From: Pseudoduganella danionis
Lineage (GTDB): Bacteria; Pseudomonadota; Gammaproteobacteria; Burkholderiales; Burkholderiaceae_D
DNA length: 64,000 nucleotides
Direction of reading: 5' to 3'
NCBI RefSeq assembly: GCF_009720775.1
Contig: NZ_WNKW01000003.1
Span: 436,028 to 500,027 of the forward strand
Position numbers and translations under genes: made by a program. Below are positions 17,393 to 26,022 of this stretch, in pieces; the first letter of the stretch is position 1; every line of letters starts with the position of its first letter. A model generated the notes under the pieces. It saw only the letters and a list, made by a program, of their open reading frames with translations. It was not told where the DNA came from and did no database searches.

Positions 17393-18372
17393 GTAGTCTG
17401 GTAATGCGCGGACGCGCAGCGATGGCGTCGCCATATTTCACTTCGCTGGCCACGGTGGTGCTGCTGGCGTTGTTGCTGGGCGCGGGCGGCGCGGCCTATC
17501 CCGGTTTCCTGTCGCTGCAGGTGCTGCTTAATCTGCTGATCGATAATGCCTTCCTGCTGGTGATTGCGGTGGGCATGAGTTTTGTCATTATCTCGGGCGG
17601 CATCGATCTGTCGGTCGGCTCCGTGCTGGCGTTGACTACCATGATGGCGGCATGGATGGTGCAAGTGTGGCACTGGCCGCCGCTGCTGGCGATAGTCATC
17701 GTGCTGCTGGCCGGTGCCGGCTTCGGTGCGCTGATGGGGGCCATGATCCATTACTTCAAGCTGCAGCCTTTCATCGTCACGCTGGCCGGCATGTTTCTGG
17801 CGCGCGGTCTATGCTACCTGATCAGCATTAACTCGATTACCATCGACCAGCCGCTGTTCGTCAGCATGTCGCAGACCCAGTTGCCGGTGCTGGATGGCTA
17901 TCTGTCGCCGTCCGCCCTGATCGCCTTGCTGACGCTGGCCGCTGCCATCTATGTGGCGCACTGCACGCCGTTTGGCCGCGCCATCTACGCGGTGGGCGGC
18001 AACGAGCAGTCGGCCCACATGATGGGCTTGCGGGTGGCCCGCACCAAGGTGCTGATCTACGCCTTCAGCGGTTTTTGCGCGGCGCTGTCCGGTGTGCTGT
18101 TCTCGTTCTATATGCTGTCCGGCTACGGTCTGCATGCGCAGGGCACGGAACTCGATGCCATTGCTGCCGTGGTCATAGGCGGCACGCTGCTCAGTGGTGG
18201 CTACGGATATGTGGCCGGTGCGCTCTCCGGCGTGCTGGTGCTGGGCACCATCCAGACCCTGATTGCTTTCGATGGCACGCTCAGTTCATGGTGGACCAAG
18301 ATCGTGATCGGTGCGCTGTTGTTCGTATTCTGTGTGGTTCAGCGCGCACTGGCGCTGGGCGCACGCCGTTAA
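17389..18372 (+). CDS. yjfF: Sugar ABC transporter permease, YjfF-like
   Basis: 327 residues from the ATG at 17389, which overlaps the previous stop by four bases. It is the second permease of the importer, with the CUT2 signatures GMSFVIISGGIDLSVGSVLALT, KLQPFIVTLAGMFLARG and ELDAIAAVVIGGTLLSGGYGYVAGALSG written here in separate segments of the protein. The match to E. coli YjfF is in both sequence style and gene order (Q-R-T-F). Pairing two different permeases is characteristic of this importer and not of the homodimeric arabinose AraH type. It is followed 19 bases later by a GH43 gene, probably on the same transcript. Confidence 0.9.
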   Translation: MSSLVMRGRAAMASPYFTSLATVVLLALLLGAGGAAYPGFLSLQVLLNLLIDNAFLLVIAVGMSFVIISGGIDLSVGSVLALTTMMAAWMVQVWHWPPLLAIVIVLLAGAGFGALMGAMIHYFKLQPFIVTLAGMFLARGLCYLISINSITIDQPLFVSMSQTQLPVLDGYLSPSALIALLTLAAAIYVAHCTPFGRAIYAVGGNEQSAHMMGLRVARTKVLIYAFSGFCAALSGVLFSFYMLSGYGLHAQGTELDAIAAVVIGGTLLSGGYGYVAGALSGVLVLGTIQTLIAFDGTLSSWWTKIVIGALLFVFCVVQRALALGARR

Positions 18373-18391
18373 GATTTACAAGGAGACTGTT

Positions 18392-19372
18392 TTGAAAAAA
18401 CATATGAAATCGTATTTGCAACCGCTGGCCCTGGCCGCCCTAGGCATGGCCGCGCTGGCCGCACCGGTGGCACAAGCGGCCAATCCGCTGTTTCCCAAAC
18501 TGTTCACGGCCGACCCCTCGGCTTATGTAGAAAACGGCACGGTGTATCTGTACGTCGGTCACGATGAAGCCACGCCTAAGAGCCCCGACTACGTGATGAA
18601 CGAATGGCGCTTGTACACTAGCTGCGACATGAAGAACTGGACCGACCGCGGCTCGCCCGTGCAGGCTGCCACCTTCAAATGGGCCAAGGGCCACGCATGG
18701 GCGGCCGATATCACCAAGCGCGATGGCAAGTACTATTTCTATTCCACGGTGGATCACGCCACCATCCCCGGTCATGCCATCGGCGTGGCCGTGGCGGATC
18801 GTCCGGAAGGCCCGTTCGTCGATGCCCGCGGCTCGGCGCTGGTGACCAACGATATGACGCTGCAGGCGCCGATTGCATGGGACGATATCGATCCCGCCGT
18901 GTTCCAGGATGACGATGGTCAGGCCTATCTGTACTGGGGCAATACGGTGCTCAAGTACGCCAAGCTGAAACCGAACATGATCGAATTCGACGGCCCTATC
19001 CAGACAGTGGGCATGGACATGTTCACGGAAGCTTCCTATCTGCACAAGCACAACGGCACTTACTATCTGTCCTACTCGCGCAACTACCCCGAAGAGACGG
19101 CGTATATGACGGGGCCTAGCCCGACCGGGCCATGGCACTATCGCGGCGTCATCATGTCCAAGAATGCCAAGGTGAAGACCATCCATCAGGCCATCGTCGA
19201 CTTCAACGGCAAGTCCTACATCTTCTACCACAACGCCAAGCTGCCCGGTGGCGGCGAGTTCCGTCGTTCCGTGGCAGTGGAAGAGTTCAAGTACAACGCC
19301 GATGGCACGATACCGTTCATTCCGCAGACTAAAGAAGGTCCGGCCGCAAATCCTTCGTCAGCTTGCAAGTGA
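18392..19372 (+). CDS. GH43 family glycosidase (probable arabinofuranosidase/xylosidase), exported
   Basis: 326 residues, with TTG at 18392 taken as start. AAGGAG at 18380-18385 is six bases upstream of it, whereas the in-frame ATG at 18404 would be 18 bases away. Either start leaves a signal peptide ending near PVAQAA. Catalytic residues of the five-bladed fold are D41 (TADPSAYV), D167 (DDIDPAVFQ) and E213 (MFTEASYLH). The sequence RLYTSCDMKNWTDRG and the compact length resemble exo-acting GH43 arabinofuranosidases or xylosidases and not endo-arabinanases. Being downstream of the importer, it may trim short oligosaccharides in the periplasm. Exact specificity is open. Confidence 0.85.
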   Translation: MKKHMKSYLQPLALAALGMAALAAPVAQAANPLFPKLFTADPSAYVENGTVYLYVGHDEATPKSPDYVMNEWRLYTSCDMKNWTDRGSPVQAATFKWAKGHAWAADITKRDGKYYFYSTVDHATIPGHAIGVAVADRPEGPFVDARGSALVTNDMTLQAPIAWDDIDPAVFQDDDGQAYLYWGNTVLKYAKLKPNMIEFDGPIQTVGMDMFTEASYLHKHNGTYYLSYSRNYPEETAYMTGPSPTGPWHYRGVIMSKNAKVKTIHQAIVDFNGKSYIFYHNAKLPGGGEFRRSVAVEEFKYNADGTIPFIPQTKEGPAANPSSACK

Positions 19373-19426
19373 TATTCAATCAATCTAGTTGAGGCTTGTA
19401 GTAATACTGATTGTGATATCATTTTT
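19370..19426 (+). promoter_or_regulatory. Long inverted repeat spanning the GH43-lysR intergenic region
   Basis: TGATATTCAATCA at 19370-19382 pairs with TGATTGTGATATCA at 19408-19421 with one bulge, followed by TTTTT at 19422-19426. It could be a weak terminator for the GH43 transcript or an operator for the LysR gene that starts eight bases after it. The inner CAATCTAGTTG is itself palindromic. LysR-type regulators usually repress their own gene through such dyads, so an operator role is plausible. Confidence 0.45.
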
Positions 19427-19428
19427 CC

Positions 19429-20367
19429 ATGGATACTAACCCGAACTGGTTCCTGCGCGCGCGCCTGAAAACGCGCCAGCTATTGCTGCTGATCGCGCTG
19501 GACGAACAACGCAATATTCACCGTGCCTCGGAAGAGCTGCACATGACACAACCGGCCGCCTCCAAGCAGCTCAAGGATCTGGAGGAGATGCTGGGCGTGC
19601 AGTTGTTCGAGCGTCTGCCGCGCGGCATGGAACCGACCATCTATGGCGAAACCATGATACGCCATGCCCGCATGGCGCTAACCAGCCTGTCGCTGGCGCA
19701 CGAGGATATCGTCGCCATCAAGGCTGGTCTGGCAGGGCAGGTGGATATCGGCACCATCATGACGCCCGGCATAGAGCTGCTGCCCAAGGCGATCACCCGC
19801 ACCAAGCAGCAGGCGCCGCGCCTGCGCATAGGCGTGGAGATGGAACAGTCCAACATCCTGCTGGAGCAGTTGCAGCGGGGGAGGCTGGACTTCATGATAG
19901 GCCGTATCCCGGAACGGCATAGCTCCGAGGGTCTGGCCTATGAAGAGCTGGGCGACGAGCCGGCATGCGCCGTGGTGCGCCCCGGTCACCCGCTGCTGTC
20001 GGCGCGCAAACTGAGTCTGCGCGAGCTGGCCAGTCAGGCGTGGATACTGCCGCCGCAAGGCAGTATCCTGCGCGCCCGCTGCGAACTGATGTTCCGCCGC
20101 GCGGGGCTGGAAGTGCCTGTCAACGTAATCGACACCACCGCCGTGCTGCTGATTACGCCGCTGCTGCAGCAGACCGACGCGCTCAACGTGATGCCGGTGG
20201 CGGTGGCCAAATACTACGAATCGCAGGGCGTGCTGAATATCCTGCCGATCGAGCTGCCGTGCCGCATGGATGCTTACGGCATCATCACGGTGGAAGGCCA
20301 CATCATGTCGCCTGGCGCCAGCCTGCTGCTGAAGTCCGTACGGGAAGTGGCGCGCGAACTGGCTTGA
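19429..20367 (+). CDS. LysR-family regulator, GbpR-like, probable arabinose locus regulator
   Basis: 312 residues. The N-terminal winged helix-turn-helix covers about residues 12-72 (LLLLIALDEQRNIHRASEELHMTQPAASKQLKDLEE is the recognition region, given as family evidence in shortened form: HMTQPAASKQLKDLE). A periplasmic-binding-like effector domain follows from about residue 95. GbpR-type LysR regulators control sugar-binding-protein and uptake genes in Azospirillum and Agrobacterium and sit beside gguC there, so the same partnership appears here. It is the last gene in the co-directional run and is the natural regulator of it. No Shine-Dalgarno is visible before the ATG, which suggests weak or leaderless translation. 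Effector sugar is unknown. Confidence 0.85.
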   Translation: MDTNPNWFLRARLKTRQLLLLIALDEQRNIHRASEELHMTQPAASKQLKDLEEMLGVQLFERLPRGMEPTIYGETMIRHARMALTSLSLAHEDIVAIKAGLAGQVDIGTIMTPGIELLPKAITRTKQQAPRLRIGVEMEQSNILLEQLQRGRLDFMIGRIPERHSSEGLAYEELGDEPACAVVRPGHPLLSARKLSLRELASQAWILPPQGSILRARCELMFRRAGLEVPVNVIDTTAVLLITPLLQQTDALNVMPVAVAKYYESQGVLNILPIELPCRMDAYGIITVEGHIMSPGASLLLKSVREVARELA

Positions 20368-20448
20368 TCTGAAACTGCATGCTTGCGCCATGCCTGCTGC
20401 TTCTGGCAAACTCACCGTCATGTAACTTAGACAACGGATGGGGTAAGC

Positions 20449-22896
20449 ATGAATCGAAGCAAAGTGGCGCGCTGGTCCAAGCGGCTTGCCGTAGGTGTGA
20501 CCGGGCTGGTGGCCGTATCGGTCGCAGGTGGCTGGCTGTATTTACGCGGCAGTCTGGCGCAGCTCGATGGCACGCAGCAGGCAGCGGGGCTGGAAACCAC
20601 GGCTAGCGTGGCGCGCGATGCGCATGGCGTGCCGCTGATCAGCGGTGGTTCGCGGCTGGACGTGGCTTACGCGACCGGCTTCGTGCACGCGCAGGAACGC
20701 TACTTCCAGATGGATCTGCTGCGCCGTGTGGCTGCCGGTGAACTGTCGGAACTGTTCGGCGAGCGCGCGCTGTCGGTCGATAAATCGCACCGCTTGCACC
20801 GCTTCCGCGCGCGTGCCGCGCTGGCATTGAAAGAACTGCCGGCCGCCGACCGCGCGCTGCTGGAGCGCTATGCCGCCGGCGTGAATGCCGGTCTGGCGCA
20901 ACTGCGCAGCCGTCCGTTTGAATATGCTCTGGTGGGAATGGCACCACGTGCGTGGTCGGCCGATGACTCGCTGCTGGTGATCTGGGCCATGTACTTCGAT
21001 CTGCAGGGCGGGCAGGAAGCGCGCGAACTGGCGCGCGGCTGGCTGGCCGAAAACGCCAGCCCGGCCCAGCGCGGCTTCCTCGCGCCGGAAGCCACCCACT
21101 GGGATGCACCGCTGGACGATGTTTCACCGATCGCCGGCACGGCCACCATCCCTGATATGCCGCCAGTCTGGTGGGGTAAGCCGAAAGCAGCAGGCGTACC
21201 TACCCTGACCGATCCGAAAGCGGCCAGCATACGCGCCCTGTTCGACAGCAAAGTGGCGAGCGCCGATTTTCTTAACACGGTAGGCAGCAATAACTGGGCC
21301 GTAGCCGGCAGCCGTAGCGATACGGGCGCCGCCATCGTGGCCGACGATATGCACCTGGGGATTTCGCTGCCCGCCATCTGGTACCGCGCCGCGCTGCAAT
21401 TCCCGGACGGGAAGGGCGGCCAGCGCCGCATCGTCGGCGTAACCCTGCCCGGCGCGCCGGTGGTGGTGGTCGGCAGTAACGGCCACGTGGCATGGGGCTT
21501 CACCAACAGCTATGGCGATTACGCCGATCTGATCGCGCTCGATACCGATGCGGCCAAGCCGGGGCAGGTGCGCACGCAGGCGGGCTGGGAAACCCCAGTG
21601 CTGCATGAAGAAACCATACTCGTCAAAGGTGCGGCAGCCGAGAAGCTGGCCGTGCGCGAGACGTCGCTCGGTCCTATCCGTGTATCGCGTGGCCGCAGCT
21701 ATGCCGTGCACTGGGTCGCCCACACAGCGCGCGCAGTGAACGTCAATGCGCAGAAACTGGAATGGGCCGACTCGCTGGATCAGGCGCTGGCCATCGCGCC
21801 GACGCTGGGCATACCGGCGCAGAACTTCGTAGGCGGCGACGACAAGGGCAATATCGGCTGGACCATTGCCGGTCCGCTGCCGCGCCGTGCCGCCAGCGGC
21901 AATGTCAGCACCTATCCTATGCCTGTCAGCGAAGCGGCCGGTGTGTGGAATGGCTGGCTGGCGCCGGAAGAGTATCCGAAAGTGGTGAACCCTGCTTCCG
22001 GCCAGTTGTACACGGCCAATAGCCGCCAGTTGCTCAACGCGGGTTCGGAAAAACTCGGCGATGGCGGTTTCGATCTGGGTGCCCGTACCCATCAGGTGCG
22101 CGAAGACCTGACGGCGCTGGGCGCGAAAACCGATGTGAAGAAAGTCTACGAGATCGGTCTGGATGACCGTGCCATCTTCATGGCGGGCTGGCGCGACCGT
22201 GCCATGGCCGCACTCGACGCCAAGGCCGTGGCCGGCCAGCCGCAGCGCGCCGAAGTGCTCAAGCTGCTCAAGGAGAGCTGGAGCGGCAAGGCCAGCGTGG
22301 ATTCGGTGGGCTACCGCATCACGCGCGGCTATATGTATGCGCTGTACGATCTGCTGTTCGAAAGCGCCAATGAACAACTGGCGGCGATCGATCCGAAAGC
22401 CAGCATGGCCTCGATTACGTCGCGCTGGCCGGTCGTGGTGGCGCGCGTGCTGGACCAGCAGCCGGCAGCATGGCTGCCGCCCCAGTATACCAACTGGCAG
22501 GCGCTGCATCTGGCCGCGATAGACCGCGTGATCGCCAGCCTGACCAAGGATGGCAAGCCGCTGGCCAGTGCTAGCTGGGGTGAGCGCAATACCGCCGTGA
22601 GTGCCCACCCGTTTGCCTCTGCCGTGCCGCTGCTGGGCCGCTTCCTGAAAGTGGCGCCGGACATGCTGCCCGGCGACCAGCATATGCCGCGTGTCTCCGG
22701 TCCTACTTTTGGCCAGTCCGAGCGGTTGTCAGTCTCGCCGGGGCATGAAGAGCAGGGTATTTTCAACCTGCCAGGTGGCCAGAGCGGCCATCCGCTGTCG
22801 CCATACTTCCTTGATGGCCGTGATGACTGGGTGCATGGTCGTCCGACGCCGCTGCTGCCGGGACCTGCCCAGCATACGCTGACGTTTGTGAAGTAA
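20449..22896 (+). CDS. Penicillin acylase family (Ntn) amidohydrolase
   Basis: 815 residues. An N-terminal hydrophobic segment (LAVGVTGLVAVSVAGGWLYL) acts as signal or membrane anchor, so the enzyme is periplasmic. The precursor has the layout of the family: alpha chain with DAHGVPLISGGSRLDVAYATGFVHAQER, a spacer, then the autocatalytic cleavage site at GSNNWAV with S280 becoming the N-terminal nucleophile of the beta chain. Family members cleave amide bonds in beta-lactams or acyl-homoserine lactones, so quorum quenching or scavenging of phenylacetyl amides are possible roles. Substrate cannot be read from sequence. Its last 134 bases overlap the opposing acyltransferase gene. Confidence 0.88.
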   Translation: MNRSKVARWSKRLAVGVTGLVAVSVAGGWLYLRGSLAQLDGTQQAAGLETTASVARDAHGVPLISGGSRLDVAYATGFVHAQERYFQMDLLRRVAAGELSELFGERALSVDKSHRLHRFRARAALALKELPAADRALLERYAAGVNAGLAQLRSRPFEYALVGMAPRAWSADDSLLVIWAMYFDLQGGQEARELARGWLAENASPAQRGFLAPEATHWDAPLDDVSPIAGTATIPDMPPVWWGKPKAAGVPTLTDPKAASIRALFDSKVASADFLNTVGSNNWAVAGSRSDTGAAIVADDMHLGISLPAIWYRAALQFPDGKGGQRRIVGVTLPGAPVVVVGSNGHVAWGFTNSYGDYADLIALDTDAAKPGQVRTQAGWETPVLHEETILVKGAAAEKLAVRETSLGPIRVSRGRSYAVHWVAHTARAVNVNAQKLEWADSLDQALAIAPTLGIPAQNFVGGDDKGNIGWTIAGPLPRRAASGNVSTYPMPVSEAAGVWNGWLAPEEYPKVVNPASGQLYTANSRQLLNAGSEKLGDGGFDLGARTHQVREDLTALGAKTDVKKVYEIGLDDRAIFMAGWRDRAMAALDAKAVAGQPQRAEVLKLLKESWSGKASVDSVGYRITRGYMYALYDLLFESANEQLAAIDPKASMASITSRWPVVVARVLDQQPAAWLPPQYTNWQALHLAAIDRVIASLTKDGKPLASASWGERNTAVSAHPFASAVPLLGRFLKVAPDMLPGDQHMPRVSGPTFGQSERLSVSPGHEEQGIFNLPGGQSGHPLSPYFLDGRDDWVHGRPTPLLPGPAQHTLTFVK

Positions 22897-24040
22897 GCGC
22901 AGCGAGTCCGAACAGTGGGCGCAGCACGGCGATGCGGCGCACCACTTCGAACACAGCGAAGCTGATGCTGAAGGTCAGCACGATCAGAATCAGGCCTTCG
23001 GTGGCCGGTGCCAGTTTGACTGGTTTGAGCCAGTGCGCCATGCAGACGATCAGGGTCTGGTGCAGGATGTAGACGGGGAACACGGCCTCGGTCAGATAGC
23101 GCCGCTTGGCGCTGTCGAAATTCAGATGGCGGTGGCCAAAACCGCACACGGTCAGTATCGGCGCCCACTGGCACAGGCAGTAAATGGTGCGCATGACAGG
23201 CTTCCATTGCTGGACTTCGGCGCTGCCGGCCAGCGCTTCCGGTATCGACCAGTAGCAGACGATCAGCGCCCAGCTGGCCAGCCACAGAACTAGGCTGGTC
23301 CAGCGCAGCGCTTCCGCCTGACGCCAGAACGCCGCCTGCGTGGCCAGCAGCGCACCGAGCGCAAACAGGAAGAAGTACTGGGCGTTGTTATACCAGTCGT
23401 CCACCAGTGCATGGGTGCTGGGGTAGCGCTCGGCCAGACCGAAGCGTGCAGCGGCCAGCACGGCGACTGGCAGCACGACCATGCGCCAGCCGCTCAGCAA
23501 ACGGCCCAGCCCATCCGACAGCGCACGCCAGCGTGCTCCCAGCAGCCAGACCAGCAGCCCGCCCAGCATGGTGTAGGCCCACAGGTAGGCGACAAACCAC
23601 AGGTGGTTCCAGGTCGGCAGGCGCAGGCAGTCGTTGCCGCGGCAGAAGCCGTGGTAGCCCTCTACGTACAGGCGCATGAATTCCGCATAGCTGCCCTGAT
23701 AGCTGATTTTTTCCACGATTTCGAAATACGCTTGCGGCGGCACGATAACGAACATGCCGAAGATGAGCGGCAGCAGCAAACGCCAACTGCGTTGCCGCAG
23801 CAGGGCGCCGATGCGCAGTTTCTGCAGCATGAAGGCCGTAGCCACGCCGGAAATCATGAACAGCAGGCCCAGACGCCATGGTGAGGATAAAATCATCAGC
23901 GGTTCGATCGCGTCGCTGGCAAATGGGCTCTTGACGTGCCAGTCCCAAGTCACGTAGTACATGCCGGTGTGATAGAAGATCAGCACGCAGAAGGCGAAGA
24001 TGCGTATCCAGTCGAGGAAGTAGAGACGGTTGTGGTTCAT
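22763..24040 (-). CDS. Acyltransferase family 3 membrane protein
   Basis: 425 residues with about ten transmembrane segments and an AAGGAG site before the ATG at 24040. The start MNHNRLYFLDWIRIFAFCVLIFYHTGMYY carries the early Arg/His pattern of the acyltransferase-3 family (PF01757), and SSPWRLGLLFMISGVATAF and PTWNHLWFVAYLW are similar to the OpgC-like subgroup. Such proteins move acyl groups onto envelope polysaccharides, lipids or glucans. The last 45 or so residues (from ALTSQTSAYAG) are hydrophilic and encoded antisense to the end of the penicillin acylase gene, so this tail may be dispensable. It lies downstream of the LytTR gene after a 137-base gap that holds no other gene. Confidence 0.85.
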   Translation of the reverse strand: MNHNRLYFLDWIRIFAFCVLIFYHTGMYYVTWDWHVKSPFASDAIEPLMILSSPWRLGLLFMISGVATAFMLQKLRIGALLRQRSWRLLLPLIFGMFVIVPPQAYFEIVEKISYQGSYAEFMRLYVEGYHGFCRGNDCLRLPTWNHLWFVAYLWAYTMLGGLLVWLLGARWRALSDGLGRLLSGWRMVVLPVAVLAAARFGLAERYPSTHALVDDWYNNAQYFFLFALGALLATQAAFWRQAEALRWTSLVLWLASWALIVCYWSIPEALAGSAEVQQWKPVMRTIYCLCQWAPILTVCGFGHRHLNFDSAKRRYLTEAVFPVYILHQTLIVCMAHWLKPVKLAPATEGLILIVLTFSISFAVFEVVRRIAVLRPLFGLAALTSQTSAYAGQVPAAAASDDHAPSHHGHQGSMATADGRSGHLAG

Positions 24041-24177
24041 CGTTAGCTCCTTGTTAATGGAGCCAGATTAGATTGTGCGGCTGCCGGCGTCTATCGCGAT
24101 GGGGCGAAACGGGCGTGGCGTGGGGCGAAGCGGATAGTCCGGCGCTCCGGATGGGGGGGATGGGATGCGGGGGCAGT

Positions 24178-24954
24178 TCAGCCGTGGTGCAGCCGGGCTT
24201 CCAGCTCCGCGCGGTACTGGCGGCTGAGGGGCGCGCGGCTGCCGTCGCGCAGCATGATTTCGCCATCGCCCTTGTCGAGATTGGCGATGCTGGCTATCGC
24301 ATCGAGCCGGACGGCGGCGCGGCGGTGGCAGCGCACGAAGCGCGGGCCCAGCTTTTCCAGCAGGCCGGCCAGCGTCTGGCGCATCAGCGGTTCACCCGCG
24401 GTGGTGTGCAGGATCACGTAGTTGTCGGCGGTTTCTATCCACAGTATCTGCTCGACCTTGACGATGCGCGTGCCACTGCGTTCGGGCACCAGTAGCTGGG
24501 TGACGGCGGGCAGCGGCGGCCGGGTAGCTGCAGTTTGCTGCGCCGTGGCTGCCGCGGCTTGTGCGTCGGCGCCGGCAACGGTTGCGGCCAGCCGCTGCTG
24601 CGCAAGCCGCTCGCGTACGCGCTGCAGGGCGCGTTGCAGGCGCGGCTGGTCGTAGGGTTTGAGCAGGTAGTCGATGGCGTTGGCATCGAAAGCGCGGATC
24701 GCATATTCGTCGTAGGCCGTGACGAATACCACGCAGGGCGCGGGCGCGGGCAGTGAAGCGGCAACATCGAGGCCGCTGACTTCCGGCATCTGGATGTCCA
24801 GCAGCAGCAGGTCGGGTGCGAAGGCGGGCAGGCGCTCCAGTGCCTCGACGCCATCGCGCGCTTCCTCGATGGCGCTGATATCCGGTTCGGCCACCAGCAT
24901 GCGGCGCAGCTTTTCGCGCGCCGGCCGTTCGTCGTCGACGATCAGGATGCGCAT
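24178..24954 (-). CDS. LytTR-family response regulator
   Basis: 258 residues. A receiver domain (1-120) has DD at 7-8, phospho-acceptor D53 in LLLDIQMP, and K in YLLKPYDQ. An Ala/Gln-rich linker (about 130-155) leads to a LytTR DNA-binding domain with IVKVEQILWIETADNYVILHT and FVRCHRRAAVRLDAI. Proteins of this AlgR/LytR type bind DNA direct repeats and respond to a LytS-type kinase. The kinase is encoded immediately upstream and overlaps this gene by 13 bases, so the pair is translationally coupled. Target genes are unknown; the co-transcribed Na+/H+ antiporter is an obvious candidate. Confidence 0.92.
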   Translation of the reverse strand: MRILIVDDERPAREKLRRMLVAEPDISAIEEARDGVEALERLPAFAPDLLLLDIQMPEVSGLDVAASLPAPAPCVVFVTAYDEYAIRAFDANAIDYLLKPYDQPRLQRALQRVRERLAQQRLAATVAGADAQAAAATAQQTAATRPPLPAVTQLLVPERSGTRIVKVEQILWIETADNYVILHTTAGEPLMRQTLAGLLEKLGPRFVRCHRRAAVRLDAIASIANLDKGDGEIMLRDGSRAPLSRQYRAELEARLHHG

Positions 24955-26018
24955 GGCAGTCGGATCTCGGTCAGTACGCCTGCGGGAGCAAGCTGGCGCA
25001 ATTCGACGCCGGCACGTTCGCCATACAGTGCGCTCAGGCGTTCGCGCAGATTGCGCAGGCTGATGCCGCCTGTGCTATCGGCTGTGCTGCCACCTTCAGC
25101 GCACGCCGCAGTCAGCGTGCCGCTATCGTCCTGCACGCGCAGCAGCAGCATATCTTGCTGGCGCAGGGCCGAGACATGGATGGCAACCGGCTGGCGGCGC
25201 CGTTCCACCGTATGCTTGAAGACGTTCTCCAGCAGTGGCTGCACGCTCATCACCGGCACTTCGCAGGCCAGCGCAGCATCGTCGATCTCCCAGCTGATGC
25301 TGACCCGGTCGGCAAAGCGTTCGCCCATCAGGGCGGCATAGCCGCGCACGATGCGCAGTTCGGTCTGCAGCGGCACCAGATGGCGTTCGCCCACGTCCAG
25401 CGTGGCGCGCAGCACATCGGATAGCTGCACCAGCATGCTGTCGGCGCGGGCCACGTCGCTGTGCATCAGCGAGGAAATGGTGTTGAGTGCATTGAACAGG
25501 AAGTGCGGCTGCATCTGCTGGCTCAGGCGCAGTAGCTGGGCCTGACGCAGCGATGCGTTGGCCCGTTCCACCCGCACGCGCTGGTCCAGCATGGCGTGGA
25601 AGGACAGCACGCCAAAGGTGATCGCGGTAAATAGCGAGAAGAACACCGTCATCTTGATGTCCTCGTACAGAAACACGCGCGACCAGCTATCGTGCGTATA
25701 GCTCTCGCCCATCAGTGCGTAGACGGCGTGGCGCATGCCGAAGGCGATAGGTACGAACAGCAGCCAGTAAGCGAACAGCCAGGGTAGCTGGCGCAGGAAC
25801 CAGCGCACCGGCGTCGCTATCCATGCGTCGTACTGGCGGGTGTAGTACCTTTGCAGCAGCAGTAGCAGGGTGCCGGTCAGCGCCGACGAGGTTTCCCACA
25901 GCACGGGCTTCCACAGGCCGTGATCATGCTCGCGCAGATATTCCTGCACCGAGGTGGAGATCATCAGGCTCCAGAACAATAACCACGCGATGGCAATGAT
26001 GGTCCGTGTTTTCTGCAT
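24942..26018 (-). CDS. LytS-type sensor histidine kinase
   Basis: 358 residues from the ATG at 26018, chosen because upstream in-frame starts lie inside the antiporter gene. Four hydrophobic segments in the first 140 residues form the membrane sensor. The His_kinase domain (PF06580) has the phospho-accepting H172 in SQQMQPHFLFNALNTISSL. A shortened HATPase domain follows with PLLENVFKHTVERR and GGISLRNLRERLSALYG. It starts four bases after the antiporter stop and overlaps the response regulator by 13 bases. The expected signal is unknown; the link to an antiporter hints at ion or pH stress, which is inference. Confidence 0.9.
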   Translation of the reverse strand: MQKTRTIIAIAWLLFWSLMISTSVQEYLREHDHGLWKPVLWETSSALTGTLLLLLQRYYTRQYDAWIATPVRWFLRQLPWLFAYWLLFVPIAFGMRHAVYALMGESYTHDSWSRVFLYEDIKMTVFFSLFTAITFGVLSFHAMLDQRVRVERANASLRQAQLLRLSQQMQPHFLFNALNTISSLMHSDVARADSMLVQLSDVLRATLDVGERHLVPLQTELRIVRGYAALMGERFADRVSISWEIDDAALACEVPVMSVQPLLENVFKHTVERRRQPVAIHVSALRQQDMLLLRVQDDSGTLTAACAEGGSTADSTGGISLRNLRERLSALYGERAGVELRQLAPAGVLTEIRLPCAS

Positions 26019-26022
26019 AGCG

